A model generated the notes under the pieces. It saw only the letters and a program-made list of their open reading frames with translations. It made no database searches and was not told where the DNA came from. Made by a program: the position numbers and the translations under genes. A DNA stretch of 64,000 nt from Saccopteryx bilineata (taxonomy: Eukaryota > Chordata > Mammalia > Chiroptera > Emballonuridae): the NCBI RefSeq assembly GCF_036850765.1, contig NC_089494.1, positions 228,488,779-228,552,778 of the forward strand, written 5' to 3'. Of this stretch, positions 1 through 10,664 are shown in pieces (within the stretch, counting starts at the first letter, position 1; each line of letters opens with the position of its first letter).

Positions 1-111
1 AAATGCAAATAGTAATATAAATTCTCATTTTCCTTTCTTTTCAAAAACAAAAGGCAGTACACTTACATATTTCTGTACCTTGATTTTTTAAAATCAGATG
101 TGTTTTTAAAT

Positions 112-420
112 CTCTTATTTTTTTATTGAATTTACTGGGGGACATTGGTTAATAAAATTATACAGGTTCCAGGTGCGCAAGTCTAAATCATCTGTGCAGT
201 GCATTGTGTTCACCACCCCGAGTCAATTCTCCCTCCATCACCATCTACCCCCTCTTCCCTCCTCCGCCCCCTTTCCCGCTTACAGTCCCCACATTGCTGT
301 CTGCGTCTGTAAATTTTCTTTTTCTGTTTAATCCCTTTCTTTCACCCAGCCCCCTACCCCATCCCCTATGGCAGCTCTCAGTCATTTTCTTTCCTTAGGT
401 ACAACTGGAAGCTATGTTTA
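112..420 (-). mobile_element. L1 3' end fragment
   Basis: Read on the - strand, this is the 3' end of a bat-type LINE-1, ending in an A-rich tail near 112. It shares the style of the L1 3' ends near 22.4 and 39.4 kb. It is 5'-truncated and noncoding. The exact upstream limit is uncertain. The bases before it (1-111) show nothing recognisable. Confidence 0.65.
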
Positions 421-1322
421 GAGGCAAAGACTTCTTTGAGATCTGATCAAGTGTTATACTTATTTGCAGTGTACACACCTAGTCTTAGTTCCCCGCGCCA
501 GCAGGGAGAAGACATTTTTGAATAAGTATATATTGATATGTATTCATTGATAAACAGTGCCCCAAACTCTCTTATTATATATTTCAAAATAAAACATATA
601 GCTTTGCACCTTTTTCATCTACTGCTGTTCCATCAAAATAAGTTTTCTTAGTTTGATTTTCAAACGTTGGTCTACAGTTCTATATGATACAATATGTATA
701 GTATATATTTGTATTTTATATTTATATATATTTTTATATAATGAGAGTACAACTGACTACATACTATTTAGAAAGCTCAAGTAAGAAAGAGTAAAGATAC
801 CAATTTGGGGGGGGGGGTCTAGATATTGGTGAGCTTTTAGTCATAAGAGCTATTCATAGGCCTTCAGGCTATTATTTTTCTTTGAGAGTTTCTATAATTG
901 GTTGCCTGCATAAATTAAACTGGTACTTTTTAATTAAAATATGGTTACATTTTTAACTTAGAAAAAATTCCTGATATTCATGAATGACAAGAACTTTATG
1001 AAATGCTGACTCACTACTTGTCAGGAATGAATGAATCACTTGAAAATTTTGAGTACAGTGCACGTATGCTATTTCTCCAGGGGTCTCCAATCTGTTCCAC
1101 CTTCCATTTTTACTGGTCCTGTTTAAAACGTAGACTTCCTCTGAGTCAGCCTATGGAATTTGGAATACTGTAACGTTGCCGAGGGTGGGGGGCAAAGCAA
1201 GGTTCTCTACATGCATGTCTTTCTCTGTGAGACCAGGCACCACCATCACATATTTATGCAATTTTGGCAGTTTTTGTATGTAGGAAATACAAACCCATGT
1301 TTGTTTTTGTCTGTGCCTTTAG
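421..1322 (+). other. LNX1: LNX1 intron sequence, no feature recognised
   Basis: AT-rich intron before the first exon of the window. Only a G-run at 808-818 stands out. I see no repeat or exon. Confidence 0.5.
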
Positions 1323-1500
1323 TGCCTCCAACCTGCGGTCACTTGTCATGAGAAGGTGGTTAGTGTCCAAAAAGACCCCAGCGAATCTCTCGGCATGACC
1401 GTTGCAGGGGGAGCATCACACAGGGAGTGGGATTTGCCTATCTATGTCATCAATGTTGAGCCCGGAGGAGTCATAAGTAGAGATGGAAGAATAAAAACAG
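1323..1500 (+). CDS. LNX1: LNX1 coding exon: start of PDZ3
   Basis: The exon follows a pyrimidine-rich acceptor ending at 1322 and stops at the donor GTAAAA at 1501. It begins in phase 0 ([11 protein letters not shown]) and encodes the first half of PDZ3. The carboxylate-binding loop is SLGM within [11 protein letters not shown], the PDZ equivalent of GLGF, followed by the strand [20 protein letters not shown]. It ends one base into a glycine codon completed in the next exon. The phase-0 start is inferred from the acceptor position, since the previous exon is outside the window. Confidence 0.93.
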
Positions 1501-3165
1501 GTAAAAAGAGACTCTTAAGGTTCTGGGGTAGTAGAGTGTTAAAAGGAATTAGCAGCTTGTTGGGTTAAGTAACTGTTACCAGATTTCACAAGAATGCAAG
1601 GGTGATCTGGCCAGGACATCTGTTATCCATTGACCGTGATTGGTTTTAGTATAATTGCTGGACTGGGTTTCAACCCTTGATTCATGCGGGTTGACGTGGA
1701 CGCCATCTTGCTTGCTAGTAAAACAAGTACTGCAAACTATTCAAGAATAGGAAAATGCTACAGTTAAGAGCAAGCTGCCTAGATTAAATGGCATAATTTG
1801 GTTCCATTTATTCCAAATGATTCTTTGCTGAACTGACCCAGTGATGAAACTATTCATGAATTGTTCCATTTTGTGGGTTGGATAGAATGAACTGGATATA
1901 GTCTAACTGAATGAATATTGAGTCAAAGTACCAGGTGATAGGTGCTTTTCCCACTGGAAAAGTGTTTAATTACTTTAATCTTATGTGGCCTGGACTCTTG
2001 GAATGAAGATGTCAAATGTGTAACCTTAATAATATTGTCAGTTCACATGGGGGTAGCTCCAATGGTTGAGCAATTATGTCATTTAAGGACTCACATTCAA
2101 AAGTACAATTCTGAAAGAACAAGTGCTCAGTCTGTGGAGCTGGGGTGGGGAAGAGGATGGCATGTTAATGGATTTCATCAACCAGCCTAACAGTGCTTGT
2201 TTGGGGGTCAGGAAGGACCATTTTTCTCCTCCTGTTTTTAACTCTTGCTATGGTTTTTCTGTGTATAAATATATACATGTATATTTTTAAAAAGCTATTC
2301 AAAGGAGACAGAAAATCAGGAAAGAGATAAAAGATTAGAAATAGAAATGTTAACTCTTCTTTCCACCTCTTTTAAGAAAACAGTTCCGGCCTGACCAGTG
2401 GTGGTGCAATGCAGAGCATTCACCTGGGATGCTGAGGTCTCAGCTTCGAAATCCCAAGGTTGCTGGCATGAGCCCAAGGTCACTGGCTTGAGCAAGGGGT
2501 CACTGGTTCAGCTGGAGCCCTGGTCAAGGCACATATAAGAAGTAATCAATGAACAACTAAAGTGCCACAACTATGAGTTGATTGTTCTCATCTCTCTCCC
2601 TTCCTGTCTCTCACTCGCTCACTTAAAAAAAATGTTCCAGGGCCCATTTTTAACTCTTCTGCCAGATACTCTTAGTAGTTTCTTATTCATTCATTCATTC
2701 AAACCATGTTTATTAGGTGCCTGCCACACGCTAGGCTCTGTGTAGGTGATGAAAGCTTTTGCCAAGTGCTCTCCCTTTGTGCTAAAAATAGGAAACAAAA
2801 AATAGGAGTGAAAATGTAAGGTTTCTTTGATTAAACAGTAAATGAGAATAATCTTCCTTTCCTTTCCCTTCCCTTTTTTTCCCTTCCTTTTATTTTTATT
2901 TTTAATTTATTTTTTAAAGGCAAGAGCCAAACACCAACGGGTATGCTTTAGCAACCTCCAAAACGACTTACTAACACCTTGGAGAATGCAGTTCACCATT
3001 TGCTATATGAGAATCCAGCCTCATATCAATGCAAGAGGCTAATGACATACCCCTCATCCTCACAACTTCCCCACATCCCAGTCAGTCCCTGCCCCTTTGC
3101 ACTTTACACAAAAAGGTCCTGTTTGCACTCCCACTAAAGATAGCTTCTGCTTCTTTGACTATTAG
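1501..3165 (+). other. LNX1: LNX1 intron (PDZ3 interrupted)
   Basis: It holds one old SINE at 2388-2632 and a possible L2 3' end on the - strand near 2684-2750 (ATTCATTCATTCA motif). The rest is unremarkable. Confidence 0.6.
2388..2632 (+). mobile_element. tRNA-derived SINE, long GCCTGACC type (MEG-like), diverged
   Basis: It starts GGCCTGACCAGTGGTGG, has the tRNA-like head, the conserved GGTCAAGGCACATATA block and ATCAATGAACAACTAA, then a pyrimidine-rich stretch and an A tail. It is well diverged and internally shortened. The family name is by memory. Confidence 0.85.
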
Positions 3166-3400
3166 GTGACATTTTGTTGAATGTGAATGGGGTTGAACTA
3201 ACAGAGGTCAGCAGGAGCAAGGCTGTTGCATTATTGAAAAGCACAGCCTCCTCGGTGGTTCTTAAAGCTTTGGAAGTCAAACAATGTGAGTCCCCAGAAG
3301 ACTGCAGCAGCCCAGAAGCCCTGGACTCAGACTCCAACCACAACACGGCCCCGCCCATCGACTGGTCCCCCTCCTGGGTCATGTGGCTGGAACTACCACG
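3166..3400 (+). CDS. LNX1: LNX1 coding exon: end of PDZ3 and PDZ3-PDZ4 linker
   Basis: Acceptor AG at 3164-3165, donor GTGAGC at 3401. The first two bases complete a glycine, then [20 protein letters not shown] finishes the PDZ3 helix and final strand. The rest is a linker: an acidic, serine-rich part with [20 protein letters not shown], then [17 protein letters not shown] with three tryptophans. It ends two bases into an arginine codon. The linker separates LNX1 from LNX2 best. Open reading on the opposite strand here is only a shadow. Confidence 0.94.
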
Positions 3401-6400
3401 GTGAGCCCCAATGTGACATCCTTAGGGAGGTGTGGGAGGAAACAATTGTATTTCTTAGATCACTCTTCCATTCTCTTGGGCTGATTCATGGCACTACCAT
3501 CTTAACCCTGGGCTTGGTTGTGGGACTATTTGAAATCATTGTCTTCCCTTTTAAAACTGAAAATGCATGCAGAAATCACTGGGGAGGGAGGAAAGCTTGG
3601 ATGTGGAAACATGATTAGGCATTCACGACAAGGACTGCCACAGTTTTTTCAGTTCATCCAACAGGGAGCTCAGCCCATTTGAAGAGGTGGCTGAAATTCA
3701 GCTGTTCACACACCCTGGAGCACAGGGGCAGTTCACCTTTCCCTAATTTGCTAGCAGTACAGCCCCAAGAACTTGCAGGAGGATGACTCCCTTCTGTCTT
3801 TTTTTACTTCTTTAGCTTTCCGGTGGCCCTGGCTAAACATAAAGCAATGCAGCAGACCACTTTGCCTTCCCCACATTTAAGTGTGTGTTGAGAATGCATC
3901 TCTGATCTTTTCTCCCTAGTTCCTACTCTTGTGAGGTTCTTGCTTAAAAGTTCAGGAAGCAGCTGGGCCATCATTTTAGTGAGATGTAGCTAGATGTAAA
4001 GCTGTTTAATTGTCTCATAAACACTTCAGGAAAGGATTTTTGGGGTAGCCTTGCTCAATGGCTATATACAGAAATTAAATATTCAAAGAACAGATAGGTT
4101 TGTTTACCCACATCAGAGCATAAACTCTTGGCCTTCAAAAGGTTCTAATTCCAATGCATGATTTAAATGTTAGATACTGGAGTCACTGAAGATGACATGA
4201 TTAAATGAAAGCAGGATGTTTCGTGTTTAGTACATTTTTCTTGAGGGTGGAGATAGGTCAGCTTCTATCATTCTCTTTTTTTAAAGTTTAAATGAGGTTT
4301 AAAAAAACATCCCTAACTCAAATACAAATTGACCTAGACTCCTCTTTGAGCCTTCAGGAATTGATCAATTTTAAATGAGTACAATTTTAAATAGTTGAAC
4401 ACTGAGCATTAAGGCAGTTTAAAAATCTTTATCTTAGAACTGAGCCTAGATGGAAGAGTATTAACTTTTTATTGTTAAAAAATATTTTTGAAATTGCAAT
4501 ATATATAGATCATTTTTTTGTGCTTCAAATCTATTGTTATGTAATTAAGGTTCATGTCAGAGGGGACAAGCAGATGCTTTTTATTTCAAATATGACCAAG
4601 TAAATGGCTTTCTTCCCCTCCTTTGTCCCTGCTCTTGCCAGAACAATCTGGATTTTGCTCTTTTCCTTTAGAATAGAAAGGCAGACAACACTGGTTTTCA
4701 GTGCCCTGACAATTCGTAGTTTCATCTCCTTCTCTCCTTGCGGTCATTTCACAAGCACAGTACACAATTCAGAGGGCACCAGTGGGTCTAGATTGAAAAG
4801 CTGAGTCGCCACCCTAGTCCCCTCAGGTCTGCTCAGTGTAATCTACGTCACCAATTCTTTGTATTTTTTCAGGGAGTATCTGTCAGGCGGTGGCAAACCG
4901 TTTCTAAAACGGGTCAGAGTTTAGACTCTGTGGGTCATACTGTCTGTCACAACTATGCAGTTCTGTGGCAGTGTGAAAGCAGCCATAGACAATACGTAAA
5001 CAAGAGCAGAGCTGTTTATTTGTAAAAACAGGTGGCTGAGCTATAGTTTGCTGGCCCCGTTGATGTATTTTTGCGCGCGCGCGCACGCACGCACGCACGC
5101 GCACACACACACACACAGTGGTGACGTACACACTATTATGTACTCAATGATTTTTAAGAAATCTAATACACCTTGGCTATCATTTCATATCAGTACGTAT
5201 GAAGCTGCCTCATTCTTTCAGTGGCTCAATCATATCCTATTGTATCAAGGTACCACCATTTATTGAATTGATAGTAGACACTTAGGTTGTTTTCCAACTT
5301 TGTGTTCACAAACAATGCTAAAATAAGAATTCCTAAGCAATGTATAATGATAGCATACACTACCAGTAGGAAATGGTTCAATTACCTACCAGTGGATGTA
5401 TAACCATGTGACAGTTTGCCTGGGTCTACGATCTTACCCCACTCTGACTTTGTAGGCATTGTATCACTGTTAACCAGCATTGAATCGTGGGGCAGAGAAC
5501 AGTGTGGCTCATCTCATTTCTTCCCATCTATGTGTGGCTTGGTCTTTTCACCTAATGTTCAAAATAACTTGAGTTCTTTTCAGGGAGTCCATTTATGTAT
5601 TTGATATGTTGTGTTCTATACCTTCCATTTTCTCTTGAATTCATTTCAAATGTTTATTTCTATTACTTTCTTTGCTTATTTTCATTTGTCCTTCATATCC
5701 CTTACTGTTTTCAGTAGTGTATCTTTGTTTTTGTAGCCACTTCTGTTTTCATATTTCTCTTCCACTTCTTTCTTCTGTTGGCTCATTCTTGTCTCATCTC
5801 TTCCTTGAAATCTTCACTGATCTTTTATAATTTGATAAGTAGTTTTAATTCACAGTAATAATGGTTAGAATTTCATTTTCTGTAGCAGCATTTCATTTCT
5901 GTGGTGGCATTTTTCTGGAGAGTGGTTTTAGTCTCGTCAGCATTATACTGTTACTTTCTTGTGTTTGTAGTGTTTCTGCTGATTCTTTTTTAGTGTTTGA
6001 GTTAAGTAAATCTTTCCCGGAGCTGCTAATTGCTGGGGGTTCATACTCCAGGTGCTAGGGTTTCTTTACTTCTCCCAAACCGATTAAGATCAGCCTTGCA
6101 AGGCAAATCCCAGTACATCTCCCTCCTTTCCCTTACCATACTGACAGCTACTTCCTGTCCTAGCGGTTGTCTGTCTGGGTTATCACCTCACGTATGCCCT
6201 CCTCCACCACACTGGGCTGGGGGAAGCTCTGCTAAACAGTCGGCCTGCCTACTTCTGGTGTTTCCACGCGGAACAGGTGTCTGCCTATCAGTGGACCACT
6301 CACTATTGCCCTAGACCCTGAAGGGCACATAATTTTAGAATCACGCAGGGGCTCAGAAAAATACTGAGGGCCACTGAGAAGAGGGCTGAGTAAAGGGACC

Positions 6401-7598
6401 AGCAGTGAGAAAAAAAATATGTATAGCTTCTAGAGCAACCAAAGGCTTCACCATACTTACCAACTCCTTTCAACAGTTTAAATTATTTTTGAGGCAAACC
6501 ATAAGTTTCTTATTTGGAAACATTAACAAGGTATTTGCTATTCTTTATATTTTGCAAAAATCTTCAATTAGGCCTACCTAGAATAAGTTCAGGATAGGAA
6601 AAAAGCTCACATTTAAATTCAGAGTTTAACAAATGTCACTGACATTGGTCACTTAACATCATTTCACAGGATATTTTTGGGTTTTTTTTCAAAATGTTAA
6701 TATTTTAATGTACAGCTTAAAAACAAAATAATATTCTGGTTTAATTTTTTTAATCAACATGGAAATGTTAAGTATCCATTAAACCGGTTACTGGAGTGGG
6801 GGATTTTAGAGTCAAATCCAGCTCTGTAAGTATAACCTCTATCCTAACGGTAATACAGTCTGCACTTAGCCTGTACCTATATGAACACTGATCCAAATGC
6901 CACCGAACCATCTGTATTTCTAGTTTAGCTGAAGATCCTACTCATTTATAGACAGCCTGTGGTTTTCCCTTCTGCTATACCTTTTACTGTCAGTTTTCTC
7001 TCTTCCAATATGAATAATTCTTAATAATCTTTAAATGTACAATTTCCACTCATTTTATGCCTGCAAGTATCTCTATAACCTTTATTAAACACATAGAACT
7101 ACAGATAAACTAATATTTTTCAAAAAGTCCAAAACTTCCAACAAATGCATTAGGGTAGGTTTAAATTTTTTCACTGAGATTAATCATTCTAAGAATTTTG
7201 CCTTCATTTAAAATTATATGTACAAGTAAATAAAAACGGCATCCATAAGTATGCTTGAATTGGGTTTACCAATAACAATTTATGCATATCCAACTTTTTG
7301 CTTAGTATAAATTTAGGCATTAAATCTTTTATGATTACCTTTACCAGCAGACATACAAACAAAACATTTGGTGTCATTTTTTAAAAAGGTTTTTAACAAT
7401 GGAAAATGGAAGTTCAATTAGAAAAAGCCAGCTAACAGCACAAAGGTCAACAGGCTATGACACAATTTTGAGTGAGACCCATCCATTGCTATTTACCCTA
7501 AAATAATGCTAATAAAGAAAATGGGAAATGAATCACCATAATTATTGACTATGAGTTCAACCTAACTGTGCTTATATATTGGTTACATTCTATTTCAG
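3401..7598 (+). other. LNX1: LNX1 intron between linker exon and PDZ4
   Basis: 4.2 kb. It contains the alternating CG/CA tract at 5072-5117 and, around 5200-5400, sequence like an old L1 3' end on the - strand (low confidence). Between 5900 and 7598 I see no repeat or gene. Several open frames of 60-110 codons here lack splice context or family resemblance. Confidence 0.5.
5072..5117. repeat. LNX1: Alternating purine-pyrimidine tract (CG)n(CACG)n(CA)n
   Basis: About 46 bases of strictly alternating purine and pyrimidine: a GC run, then CACG units, then CA units. CG-rich alternating tracts are the classic Z-DNA-prone sequence. It lies inside an LNX1 intron. Confidence 0.95.
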
Positions 7599-7757
7599 GT
7601 ACCTGTATAACTGTAAAGATGTTATACTACGAAGAAACACAGCTGGAAGTCTAGGCTTTTGCATTGTAGGAGGTTACGAAGAATACAATGGGAACAAACC
7701 TTTTTTCATCAAATCCATTGTTGAAGGAACACCAGCATACAATGATGGAAGAATTAG
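7599..7757 (+). CDS. LNX1: LNX1 coding exon: first part of PDZ4
   Basis: Acceptor TATTTCAG ends at 7598, donor GTAATG starts at 7758. The reading passes through [20 protein letters not shown], so PDZ4 has a canonical SLGF carboxylate-binding loop, and continues to [20 protein letters not shown]. The tyrosine after the junction arginine comes from the codon following the splice; I remember cysteine there in human. It is joined to the last exon by a short 397-bp intron, as expected for one PDZ domain split over two exons. Confidence 0.95.
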
Positions 7758-8154
7758 GTAATGACAACTATTTACCAAAAAAACCCCACAAAAAACTTAT
7801 AATCAAATATTGTATTATACATGTAAAAGTTGGCCCCACTTAAAATAAGGCATGTATACCTTTTTATTGGTAAGAAATTAAACAGATTTTATGTAGTCAA
7901 TTTCTAAGAAATCCAAAATGATTATAGTTATTTGGTCCCATACAGCAACTTGCTTTACTTTTAGCATCTCTTCTAGTGCAAGGTGAGTGGAGAGTTTGCA
8001 GAATTTAAGTGAGGAAGGGAGAAAAAAAACATGAGAAGTTATGTTATTAAAATTAACAGATGTAACAAAAATTAGGACCACCAAATAAACTTGAATTAAC
8101 TTTAGCTATGGATCAAAACGTTAATTTGATCCTTGTTTTATCTATTTTTTTTAG
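7758..8154 (+). other. LNX1: Short LNX1 intron inside PDZ4
   Basis: 397 bp, AT-rich, with no repeat recognised. It ends in a long T-run before the acceptor. Confidence 0.8.
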
Positions 8155-8290
8155 ATGTGGTGATATTCTTCTTGCTGTCAATGGGAGGAATACATCCGGA
8201 ATGATACATGCTTGCTTGGCAAGGATGCTGAAAGAACTTAAAGGAAAAATCACTCTCACTATTGTTTCTTGGCCTGGCACTTTTTTATAG
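8155..8290 (+). CDS. LNX1: LNX1 terminal coding exon: end of PDZ4, stop codon
   Basis: The acceptor is a strong T-run ending in TTAG at 8154. The exon encodes [20 protein letters not shown], then the last PDZ4 strand and the C-terminus SWPGTFL, with TAG at 8288-8290. GDILLAVNG is the usual PDZ strand before the second helix. The final residues T-F-L fit a class I PDZ ligand (S/T-x-hydrophobic). Downstream sequence is AT-rich 3' UTR. Confidence 0.96.
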
Positions 8291-8725
8291 AATGAATGAC
8301 GGGTCACGGAAAATCAGAAATGTATTGAAACAATTATTTATCTTGTCAATTTTTGTATTTAAAGGCTACATTGTAAAAATGTGAACGTTAATTTCAGCAA
8401 AAGTATGACCTAATAAAAGCCAGTTACACCTCAAAAAAGATAATTCTCAAAACACAAATAACACTAATAGTTTTTATTCAGTGTGGAGGATTTTGCATCA
8501 CTCTACATCTTTAAGTTTATATTTTTCTATTTAATAAAGCTCTTAAACAGATGAAGTGGTTTGTATGTCCATAATGAATTTGAATCATACAATTAAGTTA
8601 AATTAAAAATCTGATATATGCTGAGGTCTGCAAGGGTACATTATGGGTATTTTAAAAACAATTTACAGCCAGGGGATTGTAAAAGTACATTACTGAAAAA
8701 TGTTCCTTTCATCATGTGAAATAAA
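8291..8725 (+). other. LNX1: LNX1 3' UTR with candidate poly(A) signals
   Basis: Noncoding AT-rich sequence after the LNX1 stop holds AATAAA at 8412-8417, 8533-8538 and 8720-8725 on the + strand. Any of them could define the 3' end; the sequence alone cannot choose. No repeat is recognised here. On the - strand an AATAAA at 8473-8478 lies in the same stretch and could serve a long FIP1L1 transcript. Confidence 0.6.
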
Positions 8726-9536
8726 TATTTTTTAAAATTATAGTTTTTTTGTGATACTAAATTCATTTCTATTACCTCTACTTAAAAGAACCTAGTAATT
8801 CTTTCAAAACCATGTTGTTATCATCACTGACAAATACCTAAGAGGTAACCCTGAAACTGTTCACAGAACTATAAACTTGTTCTTTAATAGGAAATAATGG
8901 AAGCTCTTGTCACTTAATTTTGATTCACAGTATAGATATTAACTGTATAAAAACCTGCAGGCTGCTCCACCAATGAGCCTTGGGAAAAGCCTCAAAGGCC
9001 ACACCAGCTTGACCCTGGTTCATACAGATGGCCATGAGGAAATTCAAACTTGTGTCAGTGACAAGTGTCCGCGTGCCTGCTAGGAACTACACTTAGGCTA
9101 AGCTGTTTTGTGGAGGCCACACAAATACCATCAGATTTTATTATTCTAGATATAAAAGTTCCCCATTTAATTTCACCATTAACCTAGATACAGAATACTG
9201 AAAACCTATCAAAAAGTTGTGATCTCAAAACTGTATGAGTTCTTTAATATGCTAAGGAATTGCTAAAAGATTAGTTTTTATCTCAAGACTCAGAGGTGCC
9301 CTTTCATGCCTTTTGCAGTGTAACCTCTTCAGAGACTAGTATTTAACTCAAGAAAACTATGGCTAAGATGGAAGCTTGACCTTTATCAGATACTGGTATA
9401 TACTAAGCTGAACATAGCTCTTTCAATTCCCTGCTGAGTGACTCATTCACATTACTTTCTTGGATATAAAGTCATTGCTATCTTATTTTTTAAATATTAC
9501 AAAACAAAGATTTTTAACTTAACATGAAAATTCACT
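8726..9536. other. Gap between convergent LNX1 and FIP1L1 3' ends
   Basis: About 0.8 kb between the last LNX1 poly(A) signal and the nearest FIP1L1 one. No coding exon, SINE or LINE is recognised. A - strand AATAAA at 9137-9142 could extend FIP1L1. Part of this gap may belong to one or both 3' UTRs. Confidence 0.5.
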
Positions 9537-9664
9537 TTTATTTTGGAAAAAAAATTATACTAACAAAAGACTAAGGGGAAATTTCTTAAACATTATCCAG
9601 AAAAATAAACAAGATCTGTAGTATCTATTTCTGGTACTAATATACACAAAAGGTTATACCATGC
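9515..9664 (-). other. FIP1L1: FIP1L1 3' UTR with poly(A) signal
   Basis: Below the stop, the first AATAAA on the - strand is at 9537-9542, about 125 bases from the stop and followed by GT/T-rich sequence typical of a downstream element. This would give a very short 3' UTR. Alternative - strand signals at 9137-9142 and 8473-8478 would lengthen it, the last one into the LNX1 3' UTR. Confidence 0.55.
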
Positions 9665-9812
9665 CTATTCTGCAGGGGTGGCTTCGGTGCTCTCCTGTTC
9701 AGGGGCAGGCTCACTGCCAGCTTCTTTTCCTTCTTTGCTTCTTTTAGATTTTTTGTGCTTGTGTCTCCTGTGACTATCTCCTTCTTCACTTTCATGGCGA
9801 CGTCTACTATTA
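9665..9812 (-). CDS. FIP1L1: FIP1L1 terminal coding exon and stop
   Basis: Acceptor TTTGTTTTTCTAG above 9812; stop TAG read on the - strand at 9667-9665. It encodes [20 protein letters not shown], a lysine/serine-rich stretch [13 protein letters not shown] with a likely nuclear localisation signal, and an acidic end [16 protein letters not shown]. The C-terminus matches human FIP1L1. The 3' UTR continues toward lower coordinates. Confidence 0.97.
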
Positions 9813-10526
9813 CTAGAAAAACAAAAAGGTGTGTTCTTAAAAATGCTTAAGTATACAAGTTGTGAAAAAAAATCCACTTTGTCTAAGTAAATTCTCAATG
9901 CTGGATTTAAAATTTTTTAACGCATTATTTTTCTCAAACACTGTAGGGAGTAATCACTTTTTTGTGACTTTTATGTTGAATTATATTTACATTATAGGCT
10001 CATCTTCACCAATACTATTCTAGATTTCCAGGGTCCATATATTTTATTCTGAAAAACAAATTATAAATGAAAAACTGAAGCACTAAATCAGAAATACTTT
10101 CTAGGACTGATTTTAGGCAAATGATAGGCATTAGAATTTCATAATTTATTATTTGAGATGACAAGGTTCTGAATTTCCTTTAATTAAACTGCTTTAATAA
10201 TAATTACTATTAGAGACTGGTTCGTATGTTAAATTTGTATGTCATATGACATACGAACATGTCAAACATGACAATGTAATAAGACTATATTTTATATTCC
10301 ATGCTAATTTTGGTTTACTAGTATTAAACATAGTCTAATTAGTTTTAAAAGTTAGATTTAAAAATCTTTGTTGAAGCCTCTAAGAACCAACTACTTCAAA
10401 GGATTATTCTTAATCTTCCAATTATACCTGTCTTCTACTGCTTATTGGGAAAGTTTGCTTTTACTTCCTGAAGTCACATCAGCTTCTTAGCTTCAAAGTG
10501 ACTCACTATTTTATTAAAGAACAAAC
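9813..10526 (-). other. FIP1L1: Last FIP1L1 intron
   Basis: 714 bp, AT-rich. The only structure seen is the palindrome at 10234-10257. Confidence 0.7.
10234..10257. repeat. 24-bp near-perfect palindrome
   Basis: Twelve-base arms around CATATG pair with a single mismatch. A second copy of the arm (TTCGTATGT, about 10221-10229) lies just to the left, so two alternative hairpins are possible. Function unknown. Confidence 0.85.
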
Positions 10527-10664
10527 CTTCGAGATGACTTGTGTCTTGTTTCCTCTTTCTCTCTGTGTCGTCTTTCTCTATGTCGTTCTTCTTTCTCTCG
10601 ACTTGCTCTGTGACGCTCATAGCCTCTTTCTGCATACTCCCTATATCTGTATCGTTCTTCATCA
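10527..10664 (-). CDS. FIP1L1: FIP1L1 coding exon ([15 protein letters not shown]...)
   Basis: Acceptor TCTAATTTCAG, donor GTTTGT; 138 bp. It encodes [20 protein letters not shown], then [26 protein letters not shown] in shorter runs, all Arg/Glu-rich and probably helical or disordered. It belongs to the basic C-terminus that binds RNA. The length is a multiple of three and the phase is the same at both ends, so skipping would be frame-neutral. Confidence 0.96.

Larger units (their letters stand above)
1..8725 (+). other. LNX1: LNX1 gene, 3' part (four last coding exons and 3' UTR)
   Basis: LNX1 (ligand of Numb protein X1) is a cytoplasmic RING E3 ubiquitin ligase with four PDZ domains that targets Numb; this role is known from the family. 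Four exons at 1323-1500, 3166-3400, 7599-7757 and 8155-8290 join in frame into 235 residues ending in a stop, equal to about residues 494-728 of the 728-residue human protein. All internal boundaries are AG/GT. The RING, Numb-binding motif, PDZ1 and PDZ2 lie before position 1. LNX2 is the only close alternative; the linker sequence and the convergent FIP1L1 neighbour both favour LNX1. Confidence 0.95.

Noticed and set aside
204..398. Proline-rich short frame at the left edge
   Set aside because: Lies in an L1 3' end read on the wrong strand.
3134..3618. Frames on both strands overlapping the LNX1 linker exon
   Set aside because: Only the + strand frame 3166-3400 joins the PDZ exons with correct phases. 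The others run into intron or oppose it.
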